Of a stretch of DNA of 39,099 bases, positions 10,548-20,940 are shown piece after piece. The DNA is from Polysphondylium violaceum (taxonomy: Eukaryota > Evosea > Eumycetozoa > Dictyosteliales > Dictyosteliaceae), in NCBI GenBank assembly GCA_000277445.1, contig AJWJ01000199.1, positions 1 through 39,099 of the forward strand. The letters run 5' to 3'. Within the stretch, counting starts at the first letter, position 1. Every line of letters begins with the position of its first letter. Below the pieces are notes generated by a model. The model searched no databases, was not told where the DNA came from, and saw only the letters and a program-made list of their open reading frames with translations. Position numbers and translations under genes: made by a program.

Positions 10548-13207
10548 TCTAAAAAAAGAGATTGGAATTACAATTACTACGTATAATATATAAAGTGCGC
10601 TCGAAAAATAGAGATATAAGTAGGGTGTGTGAAAAAAAATAGTTGTAAAATGAAATGTTGTTTTTTTTTTTTTTATTTGTTTTATTTTTTTTATTTTTTT
10701 TTATTTTATTTCATATAATAGCTATTTTCGCTGACTAGGTGACCTCAACCACCTCCTTTGATGCAGCGCTGTTTATTTTAATTTTATTTGATTGAATCAT
10801 ATTACATTTATAAAATATGTTGATAAAGGGGCGAAATGGTGGATCATACCGAATGTTTGAGGATCGTAAGGATGGGAACAAACAAAAACTATTTGATCAA
10901 ACATCACGACACATACTCCCCCTCCAAACCATCAATAAATTGAAAAAATCAGAGTGTTTGGATTTTCTGAATAATGCAAAGAAATCTGTAAAGGCTGTAC
11001 AAAAACTACATATGGGCTATTTTTATTTCTTGATTCAAAGATTTTTTTTTTTGATTGAAAGTTATTTTTTTTAATTTTTTTTTTAATTTTTTTTGAATTT
11101 TATTTTTTCGAATACACACAAAAATCATCCCCACATTTTTGGAGGCTTATTTTGTTCTCAAGCTTCAAATTTTACATCATCAACACAATATCATTATATT
11201 ATTTGATTGAATAGTATAATACCAATATTTGTACTACTACTACTCTTACCAACTTCCCTTAAAAAGAGAAGAATTTAGCCATATTTTCCAACTCCTTCCT
11301 TTATTACCTCCTATTCGCTCTCTTTTTTAATAAAGAGAAAGAAAAACTCCATATCTTACACAAAGATATAAAATGTAGGTTTTTATATGTATAGCACCAC
11401 ACACAACAACAATAAAATATATAGATTTATGTGTGTGTGTCGATTTTTGAAATTTTATCTTTTTTGTTGAGATATGATCATTTTTATCGTGATTTTTATT
11501 ATTATTTACATCTCCAACATCTACCCCTCCACAAACTATCACCACTCTACTACCACCATCCATCCATCTATATAAAAAATATATATACCCCTACATGCTG
11601 GATAAAGCCAATAACAATTGGTCAAAGTAGTAAAGATGTTATTTGTAGACATATTACATCACACCCACTTACACACCCACACTGTCACTTACACACCCAC
11701 ACACAAACCAACAAAGTTGTGTTTATAAAAAAGTAAACACACATCCATCGTAAAAAAAAAAAAAAACAACAAAAACACAAAAACCAAGATCACACCTGTT
11801 TTATCATAATTGCAATTAGATAAATATTTTTAAAAATCAATCAACATTCATCTATCTAGTCTGTCTGTCACAATTGTTATTCAAAGTTTATATTATGATA
11901 GATCAATCATTATAATTTTCAAAAATCAAATATCACACGACCTAGTTTTATTTTTATAGATAGTAGTATCAAGGTATGTTGATTGTGTGTTATAGATAAT
12001 AATATAATTTTCTACTATTATATTTAATCACTATTGATTCTAAAAATAAGTGATTGATTTCTTTAGAAACCGTTTTTAGGTTATTTTTTTTTTTTTTTTT
12101 TCTTCGTTTTTTCCAAAATTTGTTCGCATACTTTTTTTCAAATCTTAGATTCAAGTTCATCTGTGAAAATCGACTGGTAATTTGAATCACCATTCAAGAA
12201 AATAATTTTATCTATTTCGTTTAGGTTAGAGTAGTAATAACAATAATAATGATAATAGTAGATATATGGTGGATCAAGAGGTGCAAGTTATTTTTAACAA
12301 ACAGATCCTCAATGATTTTTAATTAATTAAAATAATCACACCTCTATCATTATAATTTATTTAATATCTATTGAAATCAAAACACAAAAAAGGAATCCAA
12401 ACTTTTACTATTACCAAAACAACCACCAACAAGGAAAAAAAAAAAAAAAAAACCAAAACAACCTCCTCTTTCTTTTTACCTATTTTAATCACACATCATG
12501 CGAATCGTGTAAAATTTTGTTTTGATTCATAGAAAAAAAAAAAAGAAAAAAAAAAAACAAGAAGTGTGTGAGATGGTGTGGTTGTAATTGTCTTTTATCA
12601 CACACTTACCCCTCTTCACACTATGATTAAGTATTTTTACACACTACCATATTTGTGCACACACAACATTCAATTTGAAGACTATAATATTGGGAAAAGA
12701 CAAAAAATTCAATCACCTCTTTATTATTATTGTTATTATTTTCCCCCTACCACATTTTTAAAAACACAACAATAATATCGATAATCAACTCTTATTTTTG
12801 TATTTTCCAATTATATTATTTATTTTTTTGATTAAATTATTGATTTAATTAATATTATTATTGTTGTTTTTGTTTTTTTCATTTTATTTTTAGTATTATA
12901 TTGTTATTCTTGTCTACCTACTATTTGTGGATTATTAAATACAACGATATTTAAATATCGATTTTCGAAATTTAATATATTAACGCGTGGTTAGTTAGTT
13001 GTTGGAAAAAAAAACAATAAATAACAACAACAATACACTACTATTTGGATTTTAAAATACCTGTAAATATTTTTTGTGTGTTTTTTATTATTCCTACTCT
13101 TGTGTTTACCTTTATATATCTCCTACTATATTTCTGTTGTGCTTTGATACTAATAATTTAATTTAATAGTGTATTTTTAGTATCCATAAATATTTATTCT
13201 TATAAAA
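10548..13207. promoter_or_regulatory. Long non-coding region between TMEM41B-like and Toc-like GTPase genes
   Basis: This 2.66-kb stretch separates two divergently transcribed genes, so it should contain both promoters. It holds long A and T homopolymers and a GC-richer patch at 10730-10770 with an AGGTG/CCACCT inverted repeat. One small open frame at 10817-11074 is listed separately. CA-rich boxes lie at 11661-11710 and 12600-12665, and a TG box at 12559-12585. An AGAGGTG/CACCTCT pair lies near 12280 and 12340. A possible leader intron acceptor lies just before the GTPase start. I found no tRNA, snRNA or further gene. Confidence 0.55.
10817..11074 (+). CDS. Possible small hypothetical protein (weak)
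   Basis: An 85-codon frame starts with ATG. The first 70 codons have markedly higher GC and more even codon use than the surrounding DNA and read as a basic, soluble sequence (for example LDFLNNAKKSVKAVQKLH). The last 15 codons are Phe-rich translation of T-runs, so the true 3' end may be spliced or the frame may be non-coding. I recognise no family. It could be a gene fragment, a lineage-specific peptide or chance. Confidence 0.25.
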   Translation: MLIKGRNGGSYRMFEDRKDGNKQKLFDQTSRHILPLQTINKLKKSECLDFLNNAKKSVKAVQKLHMGYFYFLIQRFFFLIESYFF

Positions 13208-14527
13208 ATGTTTAACATTAATCCATATAAAGTAAGTAGTCATGATGGCAAATTAATTAATTAATCCAAGATATTAATAATAATAATAATAAATTAGAAA
13301 TCAAAATCACCATTTTCACCATCTTCATCTTCAAAAGATAAGAAAAAGAAAAAAGAAGATCTAATTAGCAGACTCCAAGTACCATCACCAACCACTGAAA
13401 ATAGTTTATCACTTACATCAATTTCAGAGATTACAAATTCATTGTCAAATACACACACTCACACAGATACTAGTTTAACAGCCGAAGATGCAAGTGAAAT
13501 TGGAGAAGACTATGACCCATTTCTTTCCATTTTGGAAGAACCAGGCACAGAAGACAGGGCCGCTATAGAAAAAGAAACTACAGAAGAATTACAAGAAATG
13601 TTGGCCGTGTTAAAAGGTGTTCAAAACGAATGCAATGTTTTGCTTTTGGGTAGAACAGGTGTTGGTAAATCATCCACATTAAACACTGTCTTTGGCATTG
13701 ATATTCCCGTTCATTCATCTGAATCTTGCACTCAAGATCCTTTCACCTATAGTCGTTGTGTAAATGGATTCAAATTGAATATCATTGATACACCAGGTTT
13801 TTTAGATTCACAAGGTGAGGCAGTAGACTCTAACAACATGTTGAAGATTCAAAAGTACCTCTCGGGCAAAACAATTCATTGTGTATTGTTTGTCGAAAAG
13901 TTTACAGAGACTAGATTTGATGGTGCCCATCAATTGGTTATCAATCAATTCACTGAAAAATTAGGTCCACAACTTTGGAGAAATGCTGCCGTGGTGCTGA
14001 CCTATGCCAATTCTGTTTTGCCAGACAGTTGTTTTGATGGCTTTGATGAGGATGATGAAATTGGTCCATGGAAAAAACATTATGACGCCAGAGCATTGCA
14101 ATTTAGAAGATTCTTTTCAAATATTTTAGCTCAACTCCCTCAAGATGATTATCCACCCAAACACATATCTGTATTTGCCATGGAAAACTCCAGAAGATGT
14201 AAAAGAAATGAACAAGGCCAAAGAATTTTAATTGATGGTACACCCTGTCTTCATCTATTGATCAGTGGTCTCTTGAAAATGGTCGATCCAAAGACCGCAT
14301 TCCTTTTTATGGGGCACCTCAGAGCCAAAAAACCAGGATCAAAGGGTCATCGTGGAGATCAGAATGATAGAGAAAGATCCATTATGGATAATGTCACTGA
14401 AATTCTTAAATTATTTATTGTCCCTCCATTTGATCAACTTGGCAAAGGTACCGTTGCAAAAATCTTGGAAAATTGGGGTAAAAAATTGGATAGATATGGT
14501 AATTTACCAAATTTATTAAGAATTTAA
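13208..14527 (+). CDS. AIG1/Toc34-type (TRAFAC septin-like) GTPase
   Basis: Exon 1 is only 24 nt (13208-13231, coding MFNINPYK). A 66-bp intron with a GTAAGT donor precedes exon 2 (13298-14527). The product is 417 residues. The first 110 residues are Lys/Ser-rich, then acidic. The G domain follows, with a P-loop GRTGVGKSS at 126-134, a DTPGF switch II motif at 172-176, an LTYAN motif (G4 position) near 242-246, and ENSRRC near 304-309. The last two resemble the LTHA and (I/V)ENSGRC motifs of the chloroplast import receptors Toc34 and Toc159 and related AIG1 GTPases. No membrane segment is evident, unlike Toc34. Function is unknown; related GTPases dimerise on membranes. The gene has a very long upstream region. 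Confidence 0.88.
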
Positions 14528-15409
14528 TTTAATCTAGATAAAAAAAAAAAAAAAAAAAGAAAAAGATCAGATCTCAGAATACACAACAACATCATCAAAT
14601 ATTTATATGTATATATGTAAAAAAAAAAATATGTATATATTTATTTATTATTTTTTTTCCTTCAAATAGTATATATAAATTTATATATCACAATCATATC
14701 TCCATTTAATTAGACAATTATTTATAGATATTTATTCCATTTTTTAATTTTGTAATAAAGTTTTATTTTTTTGAAAACAAACCCATCAATAATTGGTGTT
14801 GATTTTTTTTTTTTGAAAATTTTCTCAAATTCAAAATTGTTTCCACTTTGATTCACAAACTATTAATAGATTGGTAATGAAAGAGCGATAATATTTTAAT
14901 AACCCATAACACTGCACACCTATTAAAGTATATTAAAGGAATCAAGAATCACTCTATTCATCATTAACAACTGATTAAAAAAGAAAAAAAAAAAACAAGC
15001 ACAAAAACTAATAGGCTTTATTATTTGTATTTTTTATTTATATTTTTTTTTTTTATCTAAACAACAATCAGGAGTTGTCGCCATTACCTCATGGGTGCAC
15101 AGGACGTATTCCTACTTCGTACCCCAAAACTTTAATTTGTTTATCCTACTCTTAGTCGAGAGGTAGAAATTTGGTAGTTACTAAATTTCTTTAAAGGTTA
15201 AACTCCCCCTAATAATTTAAAGAAAACTCGTATCCACTTTGTATCATAGATACTACAAAGATTGATTCCTTTTGGAATCACATTTTTTTTCATAAAGGGC
15301 TCGAGTCCTCAAAACTTTAATGAAAAAAAAAAAAAATTCCAATCGATTTTTTTTTTTTCGTTTTCAAAAAATCTGCAACTATTCAATATAATTTTAATTT
15401 AGATATAAT
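14528..15409 (+). other. Intergenic region with GTPase 3' end and AlaRS promoter
   Basis: The first part is AT-rich 3' flank of the GTPase gene, with AATAAA-like signals near 14752 and a TATATGTATATA palindromic patch around 14605-14640. From about 15070 the composition changes sharply to GC-richer DNA full of inverted repeats (separate entry). After a T12 run at 15347-15358 a short AT-rich leader precedes the AlaRS ATG. T-runs just before start codons are usual in dictyostelid core promoters. Confidence 0.6.
14970..15346 (+). ncRNA. Candidate structured RNA upstream of the AlaRS gene
   Basis: From 15071 to 15310 the sequence is GC-richer than its flanks and contains successive hairpins: 15146-15166 (7 bp with one bulge), 15165-15190 (about 12 bp), 15186-15225 (10 bp perfect arms), 15237-15260 (7 bp) and 15263-15280 (7 bp, TTTT loop). 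The second and third share bases 15186-15190, so they compete. TAGTCGAGAGG at 15153-15163 fits the Pol III A-box pattern and GGCTCGAGTCC at 15298-15308 is one base from the B-box consensus. A T12 run at 15347 could end transcription. AACCCATAA at 14902-14910 fits the dictyostelid upstream element DUSE, known to lie about 60 bp before ncRNA starts; the listed start assumes this. It matches no RNA family I can recall. It could instead be a structured 5' leader or a decayed repeat. Confidence 0.35.
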
Positions 15410-18209
15410 ATGATATTAAAACCACTGAGTCATCAACATATAATATCTCACAATGTAAGGAGATATTCAACATCAACATTTACAACCAAAGATGTTAGAA
15501 ATACATTTTTAAATTATTTTGAAAAAAATCAACACAAACAATTACCAAGCTCAAGTTTATTACCACACAATGATCCTACACTCTTATTTACAAACGCTGG
15601 TAAGTGTGATATGATAGAATGATGAGGATGAGAATATTAAAACACTAGATCTATCTCAATATATAGGTATGGTTCAATTTAAAAATCAATTTTTAGGATT
15701 ACAGGAGTCAAAGCACAAGATGGTGACCACATCACAAAAGTGTGTGAGGGCGGGTGGTAAACATAATGATTTGGAAAATGTGGGATACACAGCTAGACAT
15801 CACACATTCTTTGAGATGTTGGGAAACTTTTCGTTTGGGGGATACAATAGCTTCAAGAGAGACGCTATACATCATGCATGGAATTTATTGACAAAGGAAT
15901 TCAATTTACCTCCATCAAGACTGGCCATCTCTGTTTTAGAGGGTGATGAAGAGTCTGCTGACATTTGGAGAAAGGAAATTGGGTTACCCAATGAAAAGAT
16001 TATGTATTTGGGCAAAGAGGATAATTTTTGGTCCATGGGTGATGGGCCAGGACCCTGTGGACCTTGTTCAGAGATCTTTTGGGATCATGGGCCTGATAAG
16101 TTGGTGGATGGTGAGCGATATTTAGAGATTTGGAATCTAGTGTTTATGCAGTACTTTAGAAACGACAAGGGTGTTTTGGAAAAGTTGGCTACACCCTGTA
16201 TTGATACCGGTATGGGATTGGAGAGAATGACTTCGGTTCTTCAATCAAAGGCCACCAATTATGATATTGATCTATTTCAAAACCTAATCAATGGCGTAAA
16301 GCAACAGATTCACTCTAATCCCACTCAATCCGCATTGGTAGGCAAAGAGAATCCAGAGAGAGTCGAAACTGCATTGCGTGTGGTTATTGATCATCTTAGA
16401 TCGATGGCATTCCTCATTTCCGATGGTATTATTCCATTCAATGTTGGTAGAGGATATGTTTTGAGAAAAATCATTCGTAGAGCATTATCCTATGGAAAGA
16501 TATTGGGATTCAATCAACCATTCCTTTATCAACTTGTGCCCCTTTTAATTGTAGAGATGGGTGATACCTATCCACAACTTCAAGAACGTTTTAAAGAGAT
16601 TCAAAATGTTATCTATAATGAAGAGCTCACCTTTTACACAGCTATACAAAGAGGTATTCCTTATCTCGAGGATATGATTGATAAAAAGAGTTTAAATGAA
16701 GAGTCTTTGTTTGATCTCTATCAAACCTATGGTTTACCATTGGAAATGTCTGAAGTTAAAGCAAAACAAAACAATATATCAATCAATATGGAACAAGTAA
16801 ACAAGTTGATTGAAGATACTAGAAAGAAATCAAGATCAACGTGGAAGAGTAGTGGTAGTGGTGGTAGTAGTAGTAATAATGCAACAGTACCTGATCAAGT
16901 ATTAAGATGGAAGAATGATAATATCGAACCAGATTTCATTGGCTATCAATCTACTCTCTATGATAACAGTACAATTCAGAGATCATTTATCAATACAGAA
17001 GAGGGAGATAATTTAATTTACATTTCATTGGATAAATGTCCGTTCTATGGAAACTCTGGTGGTCAAGTAGGTGATACAGGATTCATTAAATCCATTGTCA
17101 GTGGAAATACATATCCAGTGGTTAACACAATTAAACCATATGACAAAGGTTTGGTCATTGTCTGTGAATGGGACCCAACCAAGCAAATTGTCTCAGATGT
17201 CGTCAAGGATTTACAATCAAATGCCCAAGTATTTTGTCAAGTTGATAAAAGTAGTAGAAAACAAACAGCCATACATCACACCGCCACCCATCTCTTGCAT
17301 GCCGCACTCAAAAGTGTGCTGTCTGGATCTGTAGTCCAAGCAGGCTCTTATGTAGGCCCTGATAACTTGAGATTTGACTTCACATACAACCAAAAACTCA
17401 CGCCCAAGAATATCATAGACATTGAGTCGTGGGTCAATAGGGCCATCGCATCAGATATCAGTGTCGTTACCAATGAAATGGATTATCAAGAAGCAAGCAA
17501 AACAGATGCCGTGCAATTGTTTAGTGAAAAGTACACCAACAAAGTTAGAGTCGTTAGTTTGGAAGGCCACTCTAAAGAGCTCTGCGGAGGCACACATGTG
17601 GAGCGTTCCTCTGACCTCCATCACTTTAAGATCACAAGCGAGAGCAGTGTTGCTGCCGGAACCCGTAGAATAGAGGCCGTGGCCGGATTGGCTGCGACCC
17701 AATGGTTTGAAAATCACTTTAGACTCTTGTCCTCCATCTCGACAAAATTGGACGTTCCCATTCAAAACTTTGAAAAGACCTTTGACAAACTCGTCGCCAC
17801 TAGCAAGGCCCAAGAGAAAGAGATCCTTGATCTCCAACTTAAACTCGCCACTCAATCCACCCGTTCTCAAAGTGGCGTAACTGCCGATGGCATCAAAGTG
17901 TTTATTCACATGATTGACTGTGACGATAAAAAGATATTGGCCACCATTACAAGCAATCTCAGCAAACAACACGCAGATCACGTTCATCTCACACTGACCA
18001 AGACTGGCAAGCTCGTGTGTTGTTGTAATAGTCAAGGTCATAAAGCAGACACCATCATTAAACAACTCTTGCAACATGTTGGCTGCTCGAGTGGTAAAGG
18101 TGGCGGTGGTAATCAAATTGCTCATGCCTTTTTCACAAATTTCACTCAAAATCATCACAACTCTATCTTAAAATGGGCAAATTGTAAAGAGGAATTTATA
18201 AATAAATAA
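15410..18209 (+). CDS. Alanyl-tRNA synthetase, probably mitochondrial
   Basis: Two exons, 15410-15599 and 15667-18209, joined by a 67-bp intron, give 910 residues. The junction restores the conserved LLFTNAGM motif. The first 25 residues are basic, Ser/Thr-rich and lack acids, as expected for a mitochondrial presequence (NVRRYSTS may hold the cleavage site). The class II catalytic core follows, with the bacterial-type [20 protein letters not shown] and [10 protein letters not shown] motifs. The editing domain carries HHTATH (H601, H605) and CGGTH (C703, H707), which bind zinc and clear mischarged Ser or Gly. The C-terminal DHHA1-like domain ends with a [10 protein letters not shown] loop. It charges tRNA-Ala. 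The bacterial-like signatures and leader favour mitochondrial function, but dual targeting by an alternative start cannot be excluded. GC is noticeably higher in the editing and C-terminal part. Confidence 0.95.
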
Positions 18210-19353
18210 ACACAACAAATATAAAAGATATAGATAGAGAGATAGATATATAGATGGTATATGGGTTATGTATTTTTTTAATTACTTTATTAGTTTGACT
18301 ATTTTGGATTCTTGGTTTACCACTTTTATCATCAATAATGGTGATGGTGATGATAATGATGGTGATTGGTAAACGTTTGGTGAGAAAAGTAGTGAGAATT
18401 GTGGTGCTAGAAAAAGAAGGTTAACCACATGTGAAGTTACGTACAATTATTTGTATGTGGATTTGTGTGGGGGTTTCAAGAAGGTAAGTGGGGTAGAGAG
18501 AGAAAGTGGGTGGATTTAATTTATTAATATAATATAGAGTGTATTCATTCACGTCATACATACAAAAAATGATGAATGAGAAATATTTATCATCCACTCT
18601 CTAACCCCACACTCTCCTCTTTACCCCATTTTTTAATATTAAATGTTTGTTTTGTTTTTATATAAATCATATTTTGTTATTGTATTTGGGATAGGTATAG
18701 TTATACAAACCACAGATACCACATTTACCACAATATATAAATTAATATATATATATAATAAATATATATATATATATATATTAATTTATATATTACCACA
18801 CTTTTTCTTTATATTTTTGGTATAGTAGTAATAAAGTTAAAAAAAAAAAAGAGGAAAGACAGACAAATATCTTGCTTAGGGATTTCTAAATAATATTATC
18901 AGACACCAACACTTTTGTCCAAATTTAAATTTATCAGATTAACCCCACTACTAAACCAACACACATCACCCCCATTCATAGTAATCGAAAACGCTATTAT
19001 CGAATGTATTAGGATATTTGTTGGGACATTAAAGTGGCATTCTCTAATAGAACATTACTCCATCAATACGAGTTCCAAAACAATCAGTTTCTATTCTATT
19101 TACACACCATCCCGATGTGCATGCGTGTGGCAAGCAGCATACAATAGTTGTATAACAAGAAATTCAATTTTATTTTCTAAACAGATATCAAAAACACAAT
19201 AACAATAATAACAATTATTGGTATCGCCATCACATTCCAGAACGAATTTTTTCTATTTTTTATTTTTATTTTTTATTTTTATTTTTTTCAATTTTTATTT
19301 TTGTTCAACCCTGTTTTGGTGGTCTAAGATATTTTCCTTATTTATAGTAGGTC
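18210..19353 (+). other. Intergenic region, AlaRS 3' flank and peroxiredoxin promoter
   Basis: No gene is supported. The region has GATA repeats near 18230-18260, a TGGTGATG-rich patch at 18340-18370, an AT cruciform-like repeat at 18732-18794 (separate entry) and T-tracts before the peroxiredoxin start. A GC-richer block at 18930-19190 contains an open frame (18915-19202) without an ATG start or recognisable motifs. That block may be a transcribed leader: acceptor-like TAG signals lie at about 19184 and just before the ATG at 19354. Confidence 0.5.
18732..18794. repeat. AT-rich near-perfect inverted repeat
   Basis: The left arm starts AATATATAAATTAATATATA and the right arm is its reverse complement ending TAATTTATATATT. 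About 30 bp pair on each side around a short AT centre, so the DNA could extrude a cruciform or the RNA form a long hairpin. It sits in the intergenic region downstream of AlaRS. Confidence 0.85.
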
Positions 19354-20211
19354 ATGGGAAGTTCTATCAACCAAGTTTTTCACACTTTTGAAAACAACGA
19401 TAACAATAATATTTTTATATTTTTTTCAATATTTCTATTTGTAATTGCCATTTATTTCCTAAGAAGTGATAGTGATAATTACTATATCAGCGAAGAAGAT
19501 AACGAGCCAACTATAGTCACAACAGCAAACTTGAATTCCTTTAAAAAGAAGAGCTTTGCCTCAACCACAACTGTCACAACGTTTAGAAAAACTATCCCCA
19601 CTAGTATTTCAAATACTCATAAATTACTTATTCACAATAACAATAATAATAACAACAATATAAATAATAATATCTTTAATAGTCAAAATTTTAACAACGA
19701 TAACAACAAGATGAAATTAAAAGTAGGCGATCAAGCTCCAGATTTTACTGCACCAGACAAGGATGGCAAAGAAGTTAGTTTAAAACAATTTGCTGGTAAA
19801 ATTCTTGTACTCTATTTCTATCCAAAGGATAACACACCAGGATGCACTGCTCAAGCATGTGAATTTAGAGATAAATATGAACAATTTATTAAAGCCGGTG
19901 CTGATGTTGTGGGTGTCAGTGGCGATGATGGTGAATCTCACACCAAATTCACTTCAAAGTATAAGTTACCATTTACTTTAATCACCGACAAGAGTGGTGC
20001 TCTTGCCAAAGAATATGGTGTCGGTAAAGAATTACTCATCCTTCCAGGTAGAACTACTTTTATCATTGATCAAAATCAAAAAGTTGCCTCAATTTATTCA
20101 AGCTTAATGAGAGCTACTTCTCACATTGAGGAATCTCTTAAAGTCATTGATCAACTTAAATCAAATCAACCAACTGCCACTCCAACTGAACAACCAGCTG
20201 CCACCAACTAG
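19354..20211 (+). CDS. PrxQ/BCP-type peroxiredoxin with membrane anchor
   Basis: An intronless 285-residue protein. Residues 20-36 form one hydrophobic segment (IFIFFSIFLFVIAIYFL), followed by a Ser/Thr/Asn-rich linker with Asn runs up to about 118. The peroxiredoxin domain begins at M120 (KVGDQAPDF) and has the peroxidatic Cys in TPGC (C164) and a second Cys five residues later (C169). This is the C-x4-C arrangement of atypical two-Cys PrxQ/BCP enzymes that reduce peroxides using thioredoxin. The FYPKDNTPGCT and PGRTTFIID motifs are intact. The N-terminal hydrophobic segment is unusual, since most family members are soluble or plastid-targeted. The internal ATG at 19711 could give a soluble form. 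A Pro/Thr-rich tail ends the protein. It is convergent with the GFA gene (300 bp). Confidence 0.93.
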   Translation: MGSSINQVFHTFENNDNNNIFIFFSIFLFVIAIYFLRSDSDNYYISEEDNEPTIVTTANLNSFKKKSFASTTTVTTFRKTIPTSISNTHKLLIHNNNNNNNNINNNIFNSQNFNNDNNKMKLKVGDQAPDFTAPDKDGKEVSLKQFAGKILVLYFYPKDNTPGCTAQACEFRDKYEQFIKAGADVVGVSGDDGESHTKFTSKYKLPFTLITDKSGALAKEYGVGKELLILPGRTTFIIDQNQKVASIYSSLMRATSHIEESLKVIDQLKSNQPTATPTEQPAATN

Positions 20212-20511
20212 TGATTAAATCTGAATTATATAAATTATCTACTTCATCATACTACTAGTAGTGTGTCTCCTCAAATCTCTCTCAACACATTTTTATATTT
20301 CTCCTCATCATAGTTTTGTGTTTTTAATTAGTTTTTTTTTTTTAAAATCGATATGAATAAAGTGTAAATAATAAGATAATGATCTTTTATATTAATAATT
20401 ATTGTTATTATTATTTTATTGTTGTATTATACAAAGTTTTTGTATTTCTTTAATATTTTAAAAGCTAGAGTTTTAGAAACGATAAAAGATTTGTATTTGC
20501 TATCATGATTA
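20212..20511. other. Convergent 3' flanks, peroxiredoxin and GFA genes
   Basis: AT-rich sequence between two converging genes, with an ATGAATAAA-type polyadenylation signal near 20352 on the plus strand. I see nothing else. Confidence 0.5.
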
Positions 20512-20940
20512 TTAGAGATATTTAAAATGCTTTGGACAATGATTCCAATCATTACTTATACCATTTAAATAAGAGATATTTGGTGTAAAGGATTCCAATT
20601 GTTCTTGTGTAAATTCATCGATACAATTGACATTGATTCCGACAAATTTGCCACCCCAATTACCAGATGTACCCTTGATGTATGGCTTCACACCACAACG
20701 TTTACAAAAATAATGGGATGTCTGAAGATCACCAAATTGATAGAGACCCAATTGATCTTCACCACTAATCAATGTAAACTCTTCTGGATGAACATAAAAT
20801 TCCCACCATCTACTCTTTGCACAGATTGTACAGTTACATTTTATAGTCTCTAATGGCTTGGTTAAATCCACTAACACTTGGAAGTGAACAGTACGACAAT
20901 GACAATATCCATTTAATGTTTGTTGTTTGTTTGATGTCAT
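20512..20940 (-). CDS. GFA/CENP-V family zinc protein
   Basis: A single-exon 142-residue protein starting at the ATG at 20940. It has the seven cysteines that define the GFA (glutathione-dependent formaldehyde-activating enzyme) fold: GYCHC (C13, C15), CNCTIC (C35, C37, C40) and FCKRCG (C79, C82), which bind structural and catalytic zinc ions. The conserved stretch GKFVGINVNCID follows. Length fits the family. Members include the bacterial Gfa enzyme and animal CENP-V; most eukaryotic members have no proven reaction, so formaldehyde metabolism should not be assumed. It is divergent from XRCC1 with a 502-bp shared upstream region. Confidence 0.92.
   Translation of the reverse strand: MTSNKQQTLNGYCHCRTVHFQVLVDLTKPLETIKCNCTICAKSRWWEFYVHPEEFTLISGEDQLGLYQFGDLQTSHYFCKRCGVKPYIKGTSGNWGGKFVGINVNCIDEFTQEQLESFTPNISYLNGISNDWNHCPKHFKYL

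Noticed and set aside
15146-15320. tRNA gene with a long intron, using the A-box and B-box matches
   Set aside because: The boxes are about 145 bp apart, and the bases that should form the acceptor and T stems do not pair.
15071-15400. T-box riboswitch controlling the AlaRS gene
   Set aside because: The leader is structured and precedes a synthetase gene, but T-boxes are bacterial, and neither the conserved T-box sequence nor a terminator/antiterminator pair is present.
17451-18158. 235-codon minus-strand frame inside the AlaRS gene
   Set aside because: It is antisense to the highly conserved editing and C-terminal domains; its length reflects the higher GC there.
18915-19202. 95-codon open frame before the peroxiredoxin
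   Set aside because: It lacks an ATG start, shows no motif, and lies where a transcribed leader is more likely.
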